This document shows, piece after piece, positions 16,638-24,630 of a stretch of DNA of 64,000 nt. Below the pieces are notes generated by a model that saw only the letters and a list, made by a program, of their open reading frames with translations, was not told where the DNA came from and ran no database searches. Position numbers and translations under genes: made by a program. Source of the DNA: a virus; the IMG/VR virus record IMGVR_UViG_3300023118_000001, positions 23,407 to 87,406 of that record; one strand, 5' to 3'. Position 1 is the first letter of the stretch. Every line of letters begins with the position of its first letter.

Positions 16638-17363
16638 CTAGGCGTGGGTCCAGTAGAACTGACCTTTCAGCCTCATGCCTTCCGGCGTGACGTACTCCAT
16701 GATGCCGTCGCGATCGCGCAAGTGTTGGGTACGCTGCGCCTTGACCACGATGTCTTCGTCGCAAACGGCGTCACCGGTGAAGCGGGTGCCGGCCGGGATC
16801 TTGATCAGCAGTGGGCTCTCCACCGGAGGCAGCGGGCTGCTTGGCGGGTTCCAGTGAGTCTCCTCGCCGGCGCCGTTCATCACTACCCTCACACCGACTG
16901 ACGTGGGCTCAGCAAGCTCCTCGATGAAGGCCAACTCAAGCACGCCGTCCTCAAGAATTCTGAACCGGCCTGTCGAGCAGCTCAGCGTCTTCGCAGCGTA
17001 CCCGACGGCGCCATAGCTGTTGCGGGGTATACGAGCATAGCCAAAAGGCCTGCCAGGCTCCATGTCCTTGTTGGGGATGCCGGTGAAAACGATGTCGGGA
17101 TAGACCACCCGCGCTGCGTAGTCCACGCCCTGCGAGATCAGGCGTTCAGAGCCTTCTTCGATCATCCGCAGTGCAACAACCTGAACCGCCTCGCACACCA
17201 AAGGCTCCTTGCCGAACTTCTTCAGCTGCTCCAGCACATGGGTAACGCTGCGCTGCGAGGAGAGGTGCAACAACTCCTCCCGTAGCTGTTCCAGGTTCAA
17301 CACCAGATAAGAGAGCGCTGTCAGGCGCTCCCGTTCCTGCTCCAGCGCATTGAAATCCATCAT
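16638..17363 (-). CDS. Protein of unknown function at the end of the minus-strand block
   Basis: This 241-residue protein starts ATGATG at 17363/17360, overlapping the upstream stop. The N-terminal 75 residues are helical and Leu-rich (LNLEQLREELLHL, then HVLEQLKKFG), and the C-terminal half is beta-rich with Gly/Pro turns. No motif is recognised. It is the last gene of the leftward block, so it may lie at the end of a long transcript that stops at the palindrome at 16609. Confidence 0.75.
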   Translation of the reverse strand: MMDFNALEQERERLTALSYLVLNLEQLREELLHLSSQRSVTHVLEQLKKFGKEPLVCEAVQVVALRMIEEGSERLISQGVDYAARVVYPDIVFTGIPNKDMEPGRPFGYARIPRNSYGAVGYAAKTLSCSTGRFRILEDGVLELAFIEELAEPTSVGVRVVMNGAGEETHWNPPSSPLPPVESPLLIKIPAGTRFTGDAVCDEDIVVKAQRTQHLRDRDGIMEYVTPEGMRLKGQFYWTHA

Positions 17364-17578
17364 GCGTCATCCTCCAGCATTGCCAACACTTCAAACTCGA
17401 CCTCGACGCCCTCGGCATGCTCCACCTTAAGCTCGCCGATGCCGCCAGGCATGGTGAAAACGTAACCGCCATCCGTGATCTTGCCCTTCACCTCGCGGCT
17501 GTGACCGCCAGGGGTGGTGAAGATGACAGTGGCACCGTCATTCCCTTTCCCGAGCTTTTCCAAGCTGATTTTCCACAT
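17360..17578 (-). CDS. Small hypothetical protein
   Basis: ATG 17578 has GAGG seven bases upstream and is preferred over ATG 17593, which would overlap the neighbour. The 72-residue product (MWKISLEKLGKGNDGATV) alternates short beta strands with Gly turns and ends in an acidic tail (LEDDA). It may be a small beta-barrel. Function is unknown; its stop overlaps the next start. Confidence 0.65.
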   Translation of the reverse strand: MWKISLEKLGKGNDGATVIFTTPGGHSREVKGKITDGGYVFTMPGGIGELKVEHAEGVEVEFEVLAMLEDDA

Positions 17579-17580
17579 GT

Positions 17581-18045
17581 TCAGTCCTCGCATTTTACGT
17601 GGTAGATGGTTTCGTTGCGGTCGCGGTAGGCCTTGGCCTGTGCGGACAGCTCGGCCTGGATTTCGCTGCGCGTCTTGACCGAGCCGTCAGCGTTGGTGTT
17701 GAACGGGTTCAGCGTTTGCATGAACTCCTTCGTCCGGGTGCACTTATTGCCGCACTTTCCACACGGCGCCGTGGTCTTGTGGGTCAGCTTGACCACTTCA
17801 AAGGTGTGTCGAGTGGTACGCATAAGTCTCTCCGCATGACAGATTGAAACTGAGGACATCTGGCTGTGCTCGATGTACAGCTGCCCGTCACCAGGCACAT
17901 CGACCGCTACAGGCTCATCGGCGTAGCGCCGGATCATCCCCTTCCAGACCACCTCACCACCGTCATCGGTGGTGAACGTGATCTCGGTCGGGGCGATCAG
18001 TTGGCCACACTGAAAGTGGGCCTGGGAGATCACGAGCTTGTGCAT
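17581..18045 (-). CDS. Hypothetical protein with cysteine cluster
   Basis: This is a 154-residue protein. The N-terminal 90 residues are beta-rich with two short Asp/Gly-rich turns. A cluster APCGKCGNKCTRTKEF (about residues 93-108) gives CxxCxxxC spacing that could bind zinc, followed by a helical, Gln/Ala-rich C-terminus. It sits one base from the SbcC-like stop and may be co-expressed with the recombination genes. I do not recognise the family. Confidence 0.7.
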   Translation of the reverse strand: MHKLVISQAHFQCGQLIAPTEITFTTDDGGEVVWKGMIRRYADEPVAVDVPGDGQLYIEHSQMSSVSICHAERLMRTTRHTFEVVKLTHKTTAPCGKCGNKCTRTKEFMQTLNPFNTNADGSVKTRSEIQAELSAQAKAYRDRNETIYHVKCED

Positions 18046-18046
18046 A

Positions 18047-20311
18047 TCAGTCCCCCACGTTCACAATGTTTTCCGCCAGAGCCTGGTCGGTCTCGCGGTG
18101 AGTGATCAGCAGCACCTGCTTGGCACTGCCGGCGATCATCGCAGCCAGGGAGGCTGCGTTGTGCTCACGGCACGACTCAGTCGGCTCGTCGAAGCTGAGC
18201 AAGCTGTCCTTGCCGTACAGCGCCCGGGCCAGGCCCACACGCAGCGAGACGCCGATCATGGCCTTCTGCGCACCCGAAGCCGAAGCCGTGGGAGCGAGCA
18301 CGCCGTCCTCCTCGTAGAAGAAGTCGCCCTCGTCGTTGGTCACCTTGGTGATGGTGTCCTTCGACGCGGTGCGCACCAGGCGGGTGGCCACGCCCATGAT
18401 GGTGTCCCACACTTCCTTCAGGTACTGCTGGCGGCGATCGCGCAGGAACTGCACCAGGCGGGCGTACTTCTTGGCCAGCTTGGTGAACTCCAGGGCCTTG
18501 ACCGCCTTCTCTTTGTGGCTGTCGCACTTGGCTTCAGCTGCAGCGACCAACTGGGTGTGCATGCGGACTTCGGACTTGGCCTCGCTGATGGCGAAGGTCA
18601 GGGCCTGCTTGCGGGTGTTGAACGTGGTCAGCGCGTCCTGATAGTCCGCCTCAGCCTTCACCGCTGCAGCCAGTTCATCGTCGGTCGGCGGCTCAGGCAT
18701 GGCCTCCAGCTCGTCGTTGAGCAGCTGCAGAGTGACCTCGTTCTCCAGCAGCGCCTTCTCAGCCTTGGCCAGGGCTTCCTTGTCGGTGTTGAACACCGAG
18801 TTGGCTTCGTTGATACCCTTGAGCTTGGCGTTCAGGTCAGCGTAGGCCTCACGGCTGGAGGCCAGTTCTGCAGTGGCTTCGTCAAGCTCCTTCTGGATCA
18901 CTTCAGCGCTGCGCAGCGCTGCCAGGGCGGTAGTGTTGGCCTTGTGACCTTCGAGGGCCTTGTCCAGCGCGGCGGCTGCAGCGTTGTAGGCTGCGTGTTT
19001 TTCGACGCGGCTCTTCAGGTCGGCCTTCACGTTGTTTATCGAGGCCTGATAGTCAGCGGCGGACTTCTTGCAGGTCTCCCAGTAGACGCGCGCCTCCTCA
19101 GCTTCTGCAGCCAGCTTAGCAGGGTCGTGCTCCTCCTTGGCTCGGTTGCAAGTAGGGCACACAGCGCCGTCAGCCAGCTTCAGCAGGTTGTCGTAGGCGC
19201 CCTTGGCTTTGCCGACGGCTTCCTGACGGGTAGCGAGTTCCACCTCAGCTGCCGGAATATCGATGTTCATCTTGTCGATGACAAATTGGTTGCTATCTTC
19301 GTTGAACTCGACCCAGTCAGCGTTGAATTCCACCTGCCGGGTGTCCAGCACCAGATCCGACTCGTCGGTGTCCTGCTGCACAGCCCTGCGGTGCGAAGCC
19401 TCGTCCTGCAGGTTCTTTTCCTTGACCGCCAGCTCGCCGCCAGCAGTTTTGGACTGCTGCAATTTAGCCTGCAGCGCTGCAGCGTCCTGCAGTTCACGAC
19501 CTTCGAGCCGGGCCTGGGCCTCGGTGACGCGCTCCTGCATGTTTTTGACCTGAACCTCGGCCACGCCAATCTTGTTGGACAGGGTGTCGACGTCGCGGAT
19601 CGCCTGACGCATCGCTTCGGACGACGCCGGCTTGGCCAGGCTGAACTCGCCGTGTGTCACCAGGTCGGACTCAGCGACTTCAACCGCAGTGGTGGCTAGC
19701 TTCAGGGCTTCCTGGGCGCTGTCACGCTCGGCGGCTGCGGCGGCGATGTCTTCTTCCGCCACGGTGTTGGCATCGGCGTGGCTGTTGTTCAGTGTGGCCT
19801 GGCGCTGGGCCTCGGCCTGCACCTTGTCGATCAGGTCGACGCCGGCGAACTCTTCGACCTTGCGGTTCAGCGCTGCAGCGCCGAAGTCCAGGATGCCGGC
19901 CGAGGAGCCCTGCTTTGATTGCACGAACAGGTTCCAGTCCTTGGCCTTCAGGCCGAGCAGCGACTCGATCTCGGCGGTGACCGGCGTGCTGCCGTTGGCC
20001 ACGATGGTGTCTGCCTGGCCTTCCACCATGCGCAGCAGCTTGGCAGTGGTGCCGGTGCGGGTGACATGGTAGGTGCCGCAAGGCAGTTGGAAGGTCAGCT
20101 CGATGCTGAACTTGGTCTGGCCCCAGGTGGGGATGTTTTCTTTCTTGCCAGGCACGACGGTGACGCCGAACAGGGCAGCTTCGATGGCTTGCAGGGTGGT
20201 CGATTTACCGCGGGCGTTGTCGCCCGCAATCACGTTCAGGCCTTTGGTGAACAGGCAGCTGAAGTTGCCCAACTTCTTGAAGTTGGTAGTGACGAGTTTT
20301 AACAGACGCAT
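18047..20311 (-). CDS. SbcC/Rad50-type recombination ATPase, T4 gp46-like
   Basis: ATG 20311 follows AGGAGG; 161 upstream in-frame bases are excluded. The 754-residue SMC-like protein has Walker A GDNARGKST (residues 30-38) and long Ala/Glu/Lys-rich coiled coils. A zinc-hook CPTC (C385, C388) sits midway, a signature-like SASGAQKAMIG near 684, and Walker B LLSFDEPTES near 704. With the SbcD-like gene just upstream it should form the gp46/gp47 nuclease complex that resects DNA ends in recombination-dependent replication. After the Walker B Glu the usual D-loop is changed (DEPTESCREHN). All other parts look intact. Confidence 0.92.
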   Translation of the reverse strand: MRLLKLVTTNFKKLGNFSCLFTKGLNVIAGDNARGKSTTLQAIEAALFGVTVVPGKKENIPTWGQTKFSIELTFQLPCGTYHVTRTGTTAKLLRMVEGQADTIVANGSTPVTAEIESLLGLKAKDWNLFVQSKQGSSAGILDFGAAALNRKVEEFAGVDLIDKVQAEAQRQATLNNSHADANTVAEEDIAAAAAERDSAQEALKLATTAVEVAESDLVTHGEFSLAKPASSEAMRQAIRDVDTLSNKIGVAEVQVKNMQERVTEAQARLEGRELQDAAALQAKLQQSKTAGGELAVKEKNLQDEASHRRAVQQDTDESDLVLDTRQVEFNADWVEFNEDSNQFVIDKMNIDIPAAEVELATRQEAVGKAKGAYDNLLKLADGAVCPTCNRAKEEHDPAKLAAEAEEARVYWETCKKSAADYQASINNVKADLKSRVEKHAAYNAAAAALDKALEGHKANTTALAALRSAEVIQKELDEATAELASSREAYADLNAKLKGINEANSVFNTDKEALAKAEKALLENEVTLQLLNDELEAMPEPPTDDELAAAVKAEADYQDALTTFNTRKQALTFAISEAKSEVRMHTQLVAAAEAKCDSHKEKAVKALEFTKLAKKYARLVQFLRDRRQQYLKEVWDTIMGVATRLVRTASKDTITKVTNDEGDFFYEEDGVLAPTASASGAQKAMIGVSLRVGLARALYGKDSLLSFDEPTESCREHNAASLAAMIAGSAKQVLLITHRETDQALAENIVNVGD

Positions 20312-20333
20312 GGCGCCTCCTATATGGGATAAG

Positions 20334-20347
20334 TCGCTAGTTAGCGA
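20334..20347 (-). repeat. TCGCTA-GT-TAGCGA inverted repeat at a stop codon
   Basis: A perfect 6-base inverted repeat with a 2-base centre spans the TAA of the 84-residue gene and lies just before the SbcC-like gene. Related copies occur at 24101-24116 and 62178-62191, also at minus-strand gene ends. It may form a small mRNA hairpin. Confidence 0.5.
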
Positions 20348-20595
20348 GAGTACACGTTGCGGATGGCTACAGCCAGCGGGCTGATGTTCAGGTTGATTGG
20401 CCGGGGGTTGGGATCGCGCTGAGCCTCCAGCGCCTCCCGCAGCCAGTTCATGCTTTGCTCGCTCTTGCCGCACTGGCTGAAGTTGCGAGCGACGACGCTG
20501 TACCGGTCCGATGGCGTGCTTTCACGGATCAGCCGACCCACCGCAAAGGGCGCGGCGCGCCCTTCGATGAAAGCCTGCATGCTGTACGGGTTCAC
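20341..20595 (-). CDS. Small hypothetical protein upstream of SbcC-like gene
   Basis: This 84-residue ORF starts in a four-base ATGA overlap with the MazG-like gene, which supports it. It contains RLIRESTPSDRYSVVARNFSQ and a basic helical middle, then a Pro/Asn-rich C-terminal part (DPNPRPINLNISP). Its stop codon lies inside the inverted repeat at 20334-20347. No family is recognised. Confidence 0.65.
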   Translation of the reverse strand: MNPYSMQAFIEGRAAPFAVGRLIRESTPSDRYSVVARNFSQCGKSEQSMNWLREALEAQRDPNPRPINLNISPLAVAIRNVYSR

Positions 20596-21188
20596 AGCGC
20601 TTCCACCGCAGCCATGTACTCCCCGAAGTCTTCACTCTGGTGGTGGGAGTAGGCCAGCTTCTTGATGAAGGCCTTATGGATCGCAGCGTCGGCAGCCTGC
20701 GCCACCTCGGCGGCCACTTCCACGCCCTGAGCAAGCTCCGGCAGGTCGATGTCGACCAGCATGGCAGCTGCCTTCACGTCGAACAGCTCGCGGATCAGCG
20801 CCTCTCGGTTGGTCTCCATGCTGTGGCCATACGGGCTGCAGCTGTCGAAGCCGTGGCGCTTGATTTTCATTATCGACTGGATCACCTCAGCGCACTCCTC
20901 AGCGAGGATGTCCAGTCGCTCGGCCTGGGCCGGGGTCAGCTCGTTGAAGTGGGCGTCAGCCAGCTGACCAATCCACGGCGCCGGCTCCTCGCTTTGTGGG
21001 CGAAGGAACAGTTCCGCCTTGCCGGCCGCACGCTCAAGGCGCTCGATGTCACCCTCGGGCAGTAAACCTTTTGAGGTCAGTTCGTCCACCTCTGCCACCA
21101 GATCCTCGAGTATGTCCGCCACCGCGTTGGTGGCGCCGGGGATGCCCTGCGCGATGTTGCAGTAACCGTTGAATCGGAAATTGTTCAT
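20592..21188 (-). CDS. MazG-like nucleotide pyrophosphohydrolase domain protein (1)
   Basis: This is a 198-residue protein. The C-terminal half carries an all-alpha NTP-PPase pattern: LAEECAEVIQSIMKIKR (EExxE-like metal site) and RELFDVKAAAMLV (ExxD). Such phage proteins hydrolyse dNTPs or alarmone-related nucleotides. The N-terminal 80 residues form an extra helical region. A second MazG-like protein is encoded at 31768-32376. The start overlaps the upstream stop by four bases. Substrate cannot be predicted. Confidence 0.78.
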   Translation of the reverse strand: MNNFRFNGYCNIAQGIPGATNAVADILEDLVAEVDELTSKGLLPEGDIERLERAAGKAELFLRPQSEEPAPWIGQLADAHFNELTPAQAERLDILAEECAEVIQSIMKIKRHGFDSCSPYGHSMETNREALIRELFDVKAAAMLVDIDLPELAQGVEVAAEVAQAADAAIHKAFIKKLAYSHHQSEDFGEYMAAVEAL

Positions 21189-21523
21189 CCGGCGTACCCC
21201 TGGTCAGCGTTGTAGATGTAGGACGGCTGCTCGAAGATGTTCAGCACGCCTTCGTGGACGGTGTGGGTTTCGGCCGGACCAAAGTTGCAGCTGTCGGTGC
21301 GGATGGCGTAGTTGATCTGGCAGCCGGCGATGGTCATGTTGCCGCACTCGACGTACCAGTTGGTGGAGTGAGCGTTGGTCTTCAGGCCCAGCGTCTCCGT
21401 GGCGTCCATGACCGAGTTGACGGTGCCGAACACAGCCTTGTACTGCCGACCGTCCGGCGCGGTGAACCAGTTGTGGGTGGTGATCAGGGCTGTCTTACCG
21501 ATTTGCAGGTTTTTAGGCGTCAT
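21185..21523 (-). CDS. Hypothetical protein
   Basis: This is a 112-residue protein with AAGGAAG ten bases before ATG 21523. It is beta-rich with paired aromatic/His residues (THNWFTAPDGRQY, STNWYVECGNM) and three cysteines, and reads like a compact beta-sandwich. Start and stop both overlap neighbours by four bases, placing it firmly in the operon. I do not recognise its function. Confidence 0.7.
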   Translation of the reverse strand: MTPKNLQIGKTALITTHNWFTAPDGRQYKAVFGTVNSVMDATETLGLKTNAHSTNWYVECGNMTIAGCQINYAIRTDSCNFGPAETHTVHEGVLNIFEQPSYIYNADQGYAG

Positions 21524-21654
21524 GCGGACTTCCTTTTAAAGTAATTAGGGCATTCAGGCTGGTAGCAGCCTCGCGATAGTGACCAGAAGGTTCGGCGCCG
21601 GGTCCCGCTCCCGCAGAGTGGACACGGGCTGCCGCAGCCTGTTCCCACACGCAT
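21520..21654 (-). CDS. Small zinc-ribbon protein (44 residues)
   Basis: ATG 21654 to TGA 21520 encodes 44 residues with CPLCGSGTRRRTFW and CYQPEC: two cysteine pairs separated by a basic/aromatic loop, as in small zinc fingers that bind nucleic acid or proteins. Its TGA overlaps the next ATG (ATGA). This coupling fills what would otherwise be a 142-base gap between genes and is the best evidence that it is real. Confidence 0.65.
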   Translation of the reverse strand: MRVGTGCGSPCPLCGSGTRRRTFWSLSRGCYQPECPNYFKRKSA

Positions 21655-21665
21655 CAGCGGAGGCT

Positions 21666-22766
21666 TCAAGCTTCCACCTTCGCCACCAACTGGTTGAACA
21701 GCGGCAGCAGGTCACTGCCGGCCAGGTCCTTCGAGATACGCGTCTGCAGATCCTCGACGATCACGCCTTCGATGTCGGTGTCGACATCCTGCAGCGAGTC
21801 CTTGATGTCGACCTTGTTGCGCACGGCGAACAGGTCGTTACAGTTCTGCAGCTCGCCGGATGCTTGTGTATCCCCCGGTGCATCGCAGGCCTGGTAGTTG
21901 CCAGCCTTCCAGATCTCGCGGATGAACTCGCTGACCTCCACCGCGTTGGCCACGCTGTCGGTGCCGGTGACGTCAACGAACTGGACGCCTGTGAGATCCG
22001 GGATGTCGCTGCCCAGCTTGATCTCGCGGTAGCGGTCAGCCTCGGACCACACGCACTCCTTGGTCAGGGTCGCGGTCTCCAGCTCCAGGTGGTAGATGAA
22101 CTTGTCACCGATGTCGTGGAAGCTGGTCGGGTGAGTGTTGCCCAGGACCACGACCTGGCCGCCGAGGTCAGTGGAACCGTTGTGCTCGTGGCCGATGAAG
22201 ATGAAGTCGAACGCTGCGATCAGTTCCTGGGCCAGTTCACGGCGCAGGTTCAGCGTGTTGTCCTCGGTGGCCAGGTTAAAATCGTAGTTGCAGTGCAGGA
22301 ACAGGTAGCTGGCCAGGCCGTCGCGGTTCTCAGCGGCGTGCGCTGCAGCTTCCCGCATGGCCACCTCGAAGACTTCCTGCGAGGCGTGGTGCGGCACGAA
22401 GTACATCGACTCGAAGTTGTCGAAGAACGGATCGGTCAGGTTCGGCGTGGCAATGATCGGCAGACCTTGCTGCTTGAGCAGGCGCAGCGTGGACAACGTG
22501 CCCTCGCGGTTGGTCTCGTCATGGTTGCCAGCCAAAACCCATTGGCACTTCTCGGCCACGTCGAAGGCCTGGCCGATGATGACCTCGCTGTTGGTCGACT
22601 TGTCCAGCAAGTCGCCGACGCAGACCTTGGGGAAGTCACCGGTGTTGACGATGGCCATGGCCTGCCAGTAAAGCTCTTGCTGCAGCTTGGCAGATGATTC
22701 GCGAGTGGTGTGTGCTTGCCGCGCCGTCCCCAGGTGGGGGTCGGTGAAGATGGTGATGTTTTTCAT
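21666..22766 (-). CDS. SbcD/Mre11-type nuclease, T4 gp47-like
   Basis: ATG 22766 follows GAGGA at six bases; 366 residues. Calcineurin-like phosphoesterase motifs run in order: TDPHLG (D9, H11), a GD segment (VCVGDLLD), GNHDE, a further His motif around LFLHCNYD, and GHEHNG. These are the two-metal ligands of Mre11/SbcD nucleases. The partner ATPase gene is three genes downstream. Together they process DNA ends for recombination and recombination-primed replication. The C-terminal 120 residues would hold the capping and ATPase-binding region. Confidence 0.92.
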   Translation of the reverse strand: MKNITIFTDPHLGTARQAHTTRESSAKLQQELYWQAMAIVNTGDFPKVCVGDLLDKSTNSEVIIGQAFDVAEKCQWVLAGNHDETNREGTLSTLRLLKQQGLPIIATPNLTDPFFDNFESMYFVPHHASQEVFEVAMREAAAHAAENRDGLASYLFLHCNYDFNLATEDNTLNLRRELAQELIAAFDFIFIGHEHNGSTDLGGQVVVLGNTHPTSFHDIGDKFIYHLELETATLTKECVWSEADRYREIKLGSDIPDLTGVQFVDVTGTDSVANAVEVSEFIREIWKAGNYQACDAPGDTQASGELQNCNDLFAVRNKVDIKDSLQDVDTDIEGVIVEDLQTRISKDLAGSDLLPLFNQLVAKVEA

Positions 22767-22780
22767 GCGCAGTCCTCGGT

Positions 22781-22800
22781 GGGGCAGCGATCGCTGCCCC
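22781..22800. repeat. Perfect 20-base palindrome, second copy
   Basis: GGGGCAGCGATCGCTGCCCC lies between the 39-residue membrane protein gene and the SbcD-like gene. Its inner 18 bases equal those of the palindrome at 16609-16630. No T-run follows on either strand, so it could be a weak terminator, an mRNA-processing or stability hairpin, or a protein-binding site. Confidence 0.55.
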
Positions 22801-22808
22801 GGTGGAGA

Positions 22809-22928
22809 TCAGAAAAGGTTCTTGACGAATTTCATCAGCGAGTAAATCAGGGTCAGAGCCCCATACGCGCTGACGATGCCCAACACGACGCCGAATGCCA
22901 GGTTCATGCCTTTGAGGATGTCTTTCAT
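22809..22928 (-). CDS. Small membrane protein (39 residues)
   Basis: ATG 22928 overlaps the ligase stop (TGATG). The product starts MKDILKGM and has one strong membrane segment (about residues 9-31, LAFGVVLGIVSAYGALTLIYS) before a basic end (KFVKNLF). It is too short for most gene finders, but the coupling to the ligase gene supports expression. Role unknown; small phage membrane proteins can affect host membrane or superinfection. Confidence 0.6.
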   Translation of the reverse strand: MKDILKGMNLAFGVVLGIVSAYGALTLIYSLMKFVKNLF

Positions 22929-24076
22929 CACAGTGGCTCGTACCAGCACTTGGCTGTGGCGATGTTGGGGATGCCGTCCGGCGTGAAGCCGAAGTGGGCG
23001 ATGGTCAGCATGCGGTCCATGTTCTCGCCGCGCACCAGGGCTTCCCACTCGGCGTGCTTCTCAGCTGCATTGCCGTGGGCGGTGGCCTTGGCAGTCTTGA
23101 TGCCAGCTGGCGTATCAACTTCGTAGATGAACTTCGGCACCTGGTAGGTGACGCCCTTCACTACCTGCTGCTCAGCCAGTTCCCAGGCCACGACCTTCAC
23201 TTCGAAGTCGGTGAAGTCCTTCACCTTGACGCAGTGCTTGGTGCGCTTGCCGTCGCGGTAGCCTGCACGGCCCCAGCGCAGGATGCTGCCCTCGTAGCCT
23301 TCAGCGACCCACTTGCGGTGCAGGACCATGGCTTCGGCCATGCTGCGAACCCGCACGGTCTCGACCAGCTGGATGCGGATGTCGAGGTTGGTGGTGTTGG
23401 CGAAGGCTTGCTCGACAGCCGCGAATCGCTCCTCGAACGGCTTGTCGCTGACCGAGTCGTAGATGCAGTAGGTCAGCTGCAGCGAGTCTTCGCGCGGCTT
23501 GGTGATCAGGCTGCCGATAGCCTGCAGGGTCATGCCGTGGACGTACAGCTCACCGTCAAGGTGCAGGTCAGCGAACGCCGCCTGCGCATCCAGGGCGTCC
23601 TGAATGTGCTGGACGTTGTGGGCCTTACCGCCGCGGCTGTAGATGAACCCCTCTTTCAGGCAGCGGTGACCGTCGAACTTACGCTGCAGGAAGGCGGTGT
23701 CCCAGTCGACCTCGTCCATGTTTACGTCTTGCATCTTCTCAGCCAGTTGCGGCTTCTTCTTTCCCAGGCCGTTGGTGACTGGCGCCGCCGCGTCGGCGAT
23801 GTCTTCGACGTATCCGCCGAGGATTTGCTTCTTCCAGCGGGACTCGGCTTCAGCGATGGCCTGCTGAAAGTCGGAGGTCTCGTTGGCCTTGCCTTTGTTC
23901 TTACCTTTGACCGAGGCGATCTTCTCAGTTACAGCCCCTCCTTCTGACTTGGCGAAGGTGATAACCAGCCGGGCACTGTCATCTTCCAAGCCTTGGGCAT
24001 CTACCTGCCACCAGCCAATGGTCTTGCCGAGGTTTTTGTACAAGCGTTTGGTGGAGAGGAGTACGTTGTTGGTCAT
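22928..24076 (-). CDS. ATP-dependent DNA ligase
   Basis: ATG 24076 follows AAGGA at seven bases; 382 residues. Residues 1-100 resemble a WGR-like region (GWWQVDAQG). The nucleotidyltransferase core follows: motif I KFDGHR (adenylated K133), motif III-type DGELYV, motif IV EGSILR and motif V VKVKDF. A C-terminal OB-like region completes it. It seals nicks in replicating or recombining DNA. Length and motifs are normal for a phage ligase, and every catalytic motif is present. Confidence 0.9.
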   Translation of the reverse strand: MTNNVLLSTKRLYKNLGKTIGWWQVDAQGLEDDSARLVITFAKSEGGAVTEKIASVKGKNKGKANETSDFQQAIAEAESRWKKQILGGYVEDIADAAAPVTNGLGKKKPQLAEKMQDVNMDEVDWDTAFLQRKFDGHRCLKEGFIYSRGGKAHNVQHIQDALDAQAAFADLHLDGELYVHGMTLQAIGSLITKPREDSLQLTYCIYDSVSDKPFEERFAAVEQAFANTTNLDIRIQLVETVRVRSMAEAMVLHRKWVAEGYEGSILRWGRAGYRDGKRTKHCVKVKDFTDFEVKVVAWELAEQQVVKGVTYQVPKFIYEVDTPAGIKTAKATAHGNAAEKHAEWEALVRGENMDRMLTIAHFGFTPDGIPNIATAKCWYEPL

Positions 24077-24100
24077 GGATCAGTCCTTATAAAGTGAAAC

Positions 24101-24116
24101 CCCGCTAGTTAGCGGG
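24101..24116 (-). terminator. Hairpin overlapping the resolvase-like gene stop
   Basis: CCCGCTA-GT-TAGCGGG pairs seven bases; on the minus strand it is followed by GTTTCACTTTAT, a weak T-rich tail, before the ligase gene. The TAA stop (24111-24109) is inside it. It could slow or partly end transcription between the two genes. Related to the repeats at 20334 and 62178. Confidence 0.45.
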
Positions 24117-24630
24117 ATTTGTTCAGTGTATCCGCATAAGTTGGGATGCGGAAGTAGTCCACCAGGTAATCAACCACGCGCTGATGCTGCAGCCTGTTGA
24201 TCACCCCGACGCTGGGCCAGGTGGCGAGGAGAAACTGCTTGTCGATCCGGCTGTTGTCGTGAATTGCCATGCCGTCCCACAACTGGATAACCCCCAGCTG
24301 CGCATCCCAAAACAGGATGTAGTAGGGGATGCCCAGCAGGGCCCGGAACCGGCCGATGGCGCCGCGCTGCGATGGCCGCACGGCGTCCTTGGGCATTGAG
24401 TGATGCTTCTCGCTGGCCTTGACCTCGAGGAAGCACAGCCGCTGCCCTTCATGCAGGTTCTGGCATTGAGCCGGCAAGCCCAGCAGGTAATCGCTGGGCT
24501 GCTCGGCGACGATGGAGCCGGCGGCACCGGTGTCGGTCAGGCGGTGGTAGCTGACAAGCCGCTGCGTGAACAGCAGCTTGAACACCTGCACCATCTCCTT
24601 CTCGAACACCTTGCCGATGCTCGCCGCCAT
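24109..24630 (-). CDS. PD-(D/E)XK nuclease, probable Holliday junction resolvase type
   Basis: This is a 173-residue protein whose start overlaps the dNMP kinase stop (TGATG). Motifs in order: an N-terminal Glu in KVFEKEMVQVF, TGAAGS with PSDYLLG (the Asp), and CFLEVKASEKH (the ExK pair), then QRGAIGRF. This order fits RecU-like and related resolvases in the PD-(D/E)XK superfamily. In a phage with gp46/gp47-like genes it would trim branched recombination intermediates before packaging. Other PD-(D/E)XK roles, such as a structure-specific nuclease, remain possible. Confidence 0.78.
   Translation of the reverse strand: MAASIGKVFEKEMVQVFKLLFTQRLVSYHRLTDTGAAGSIVAEQPSDYLLGLPAQCQNLHEGQRLCFLEVKASEKHHSMPKDAVRPSQRGAIGRFRALLGIPYYILFWDAQLGVIQLWDGMAIHDNSRIDKQFLLATWPSVGVINRLQHQRVVDYLVDYFRIPTYADTLNKSR

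Noticed and set aside
18038-19699. 553-residue plus-strand ORF antisense to the SbcC-like gene
   Set aside because: It is the complement of coiled-coil coding sequence and lacks motifs and a ribosome site.
21540-21660. Possible tRNA suggested by a GGTTCG-like segment
   Set aside because: No acceptor stem or anticodon arm could be folded by eye, and the stretch is better explained by the coupled 44-residue zinc-ribbon ORF.
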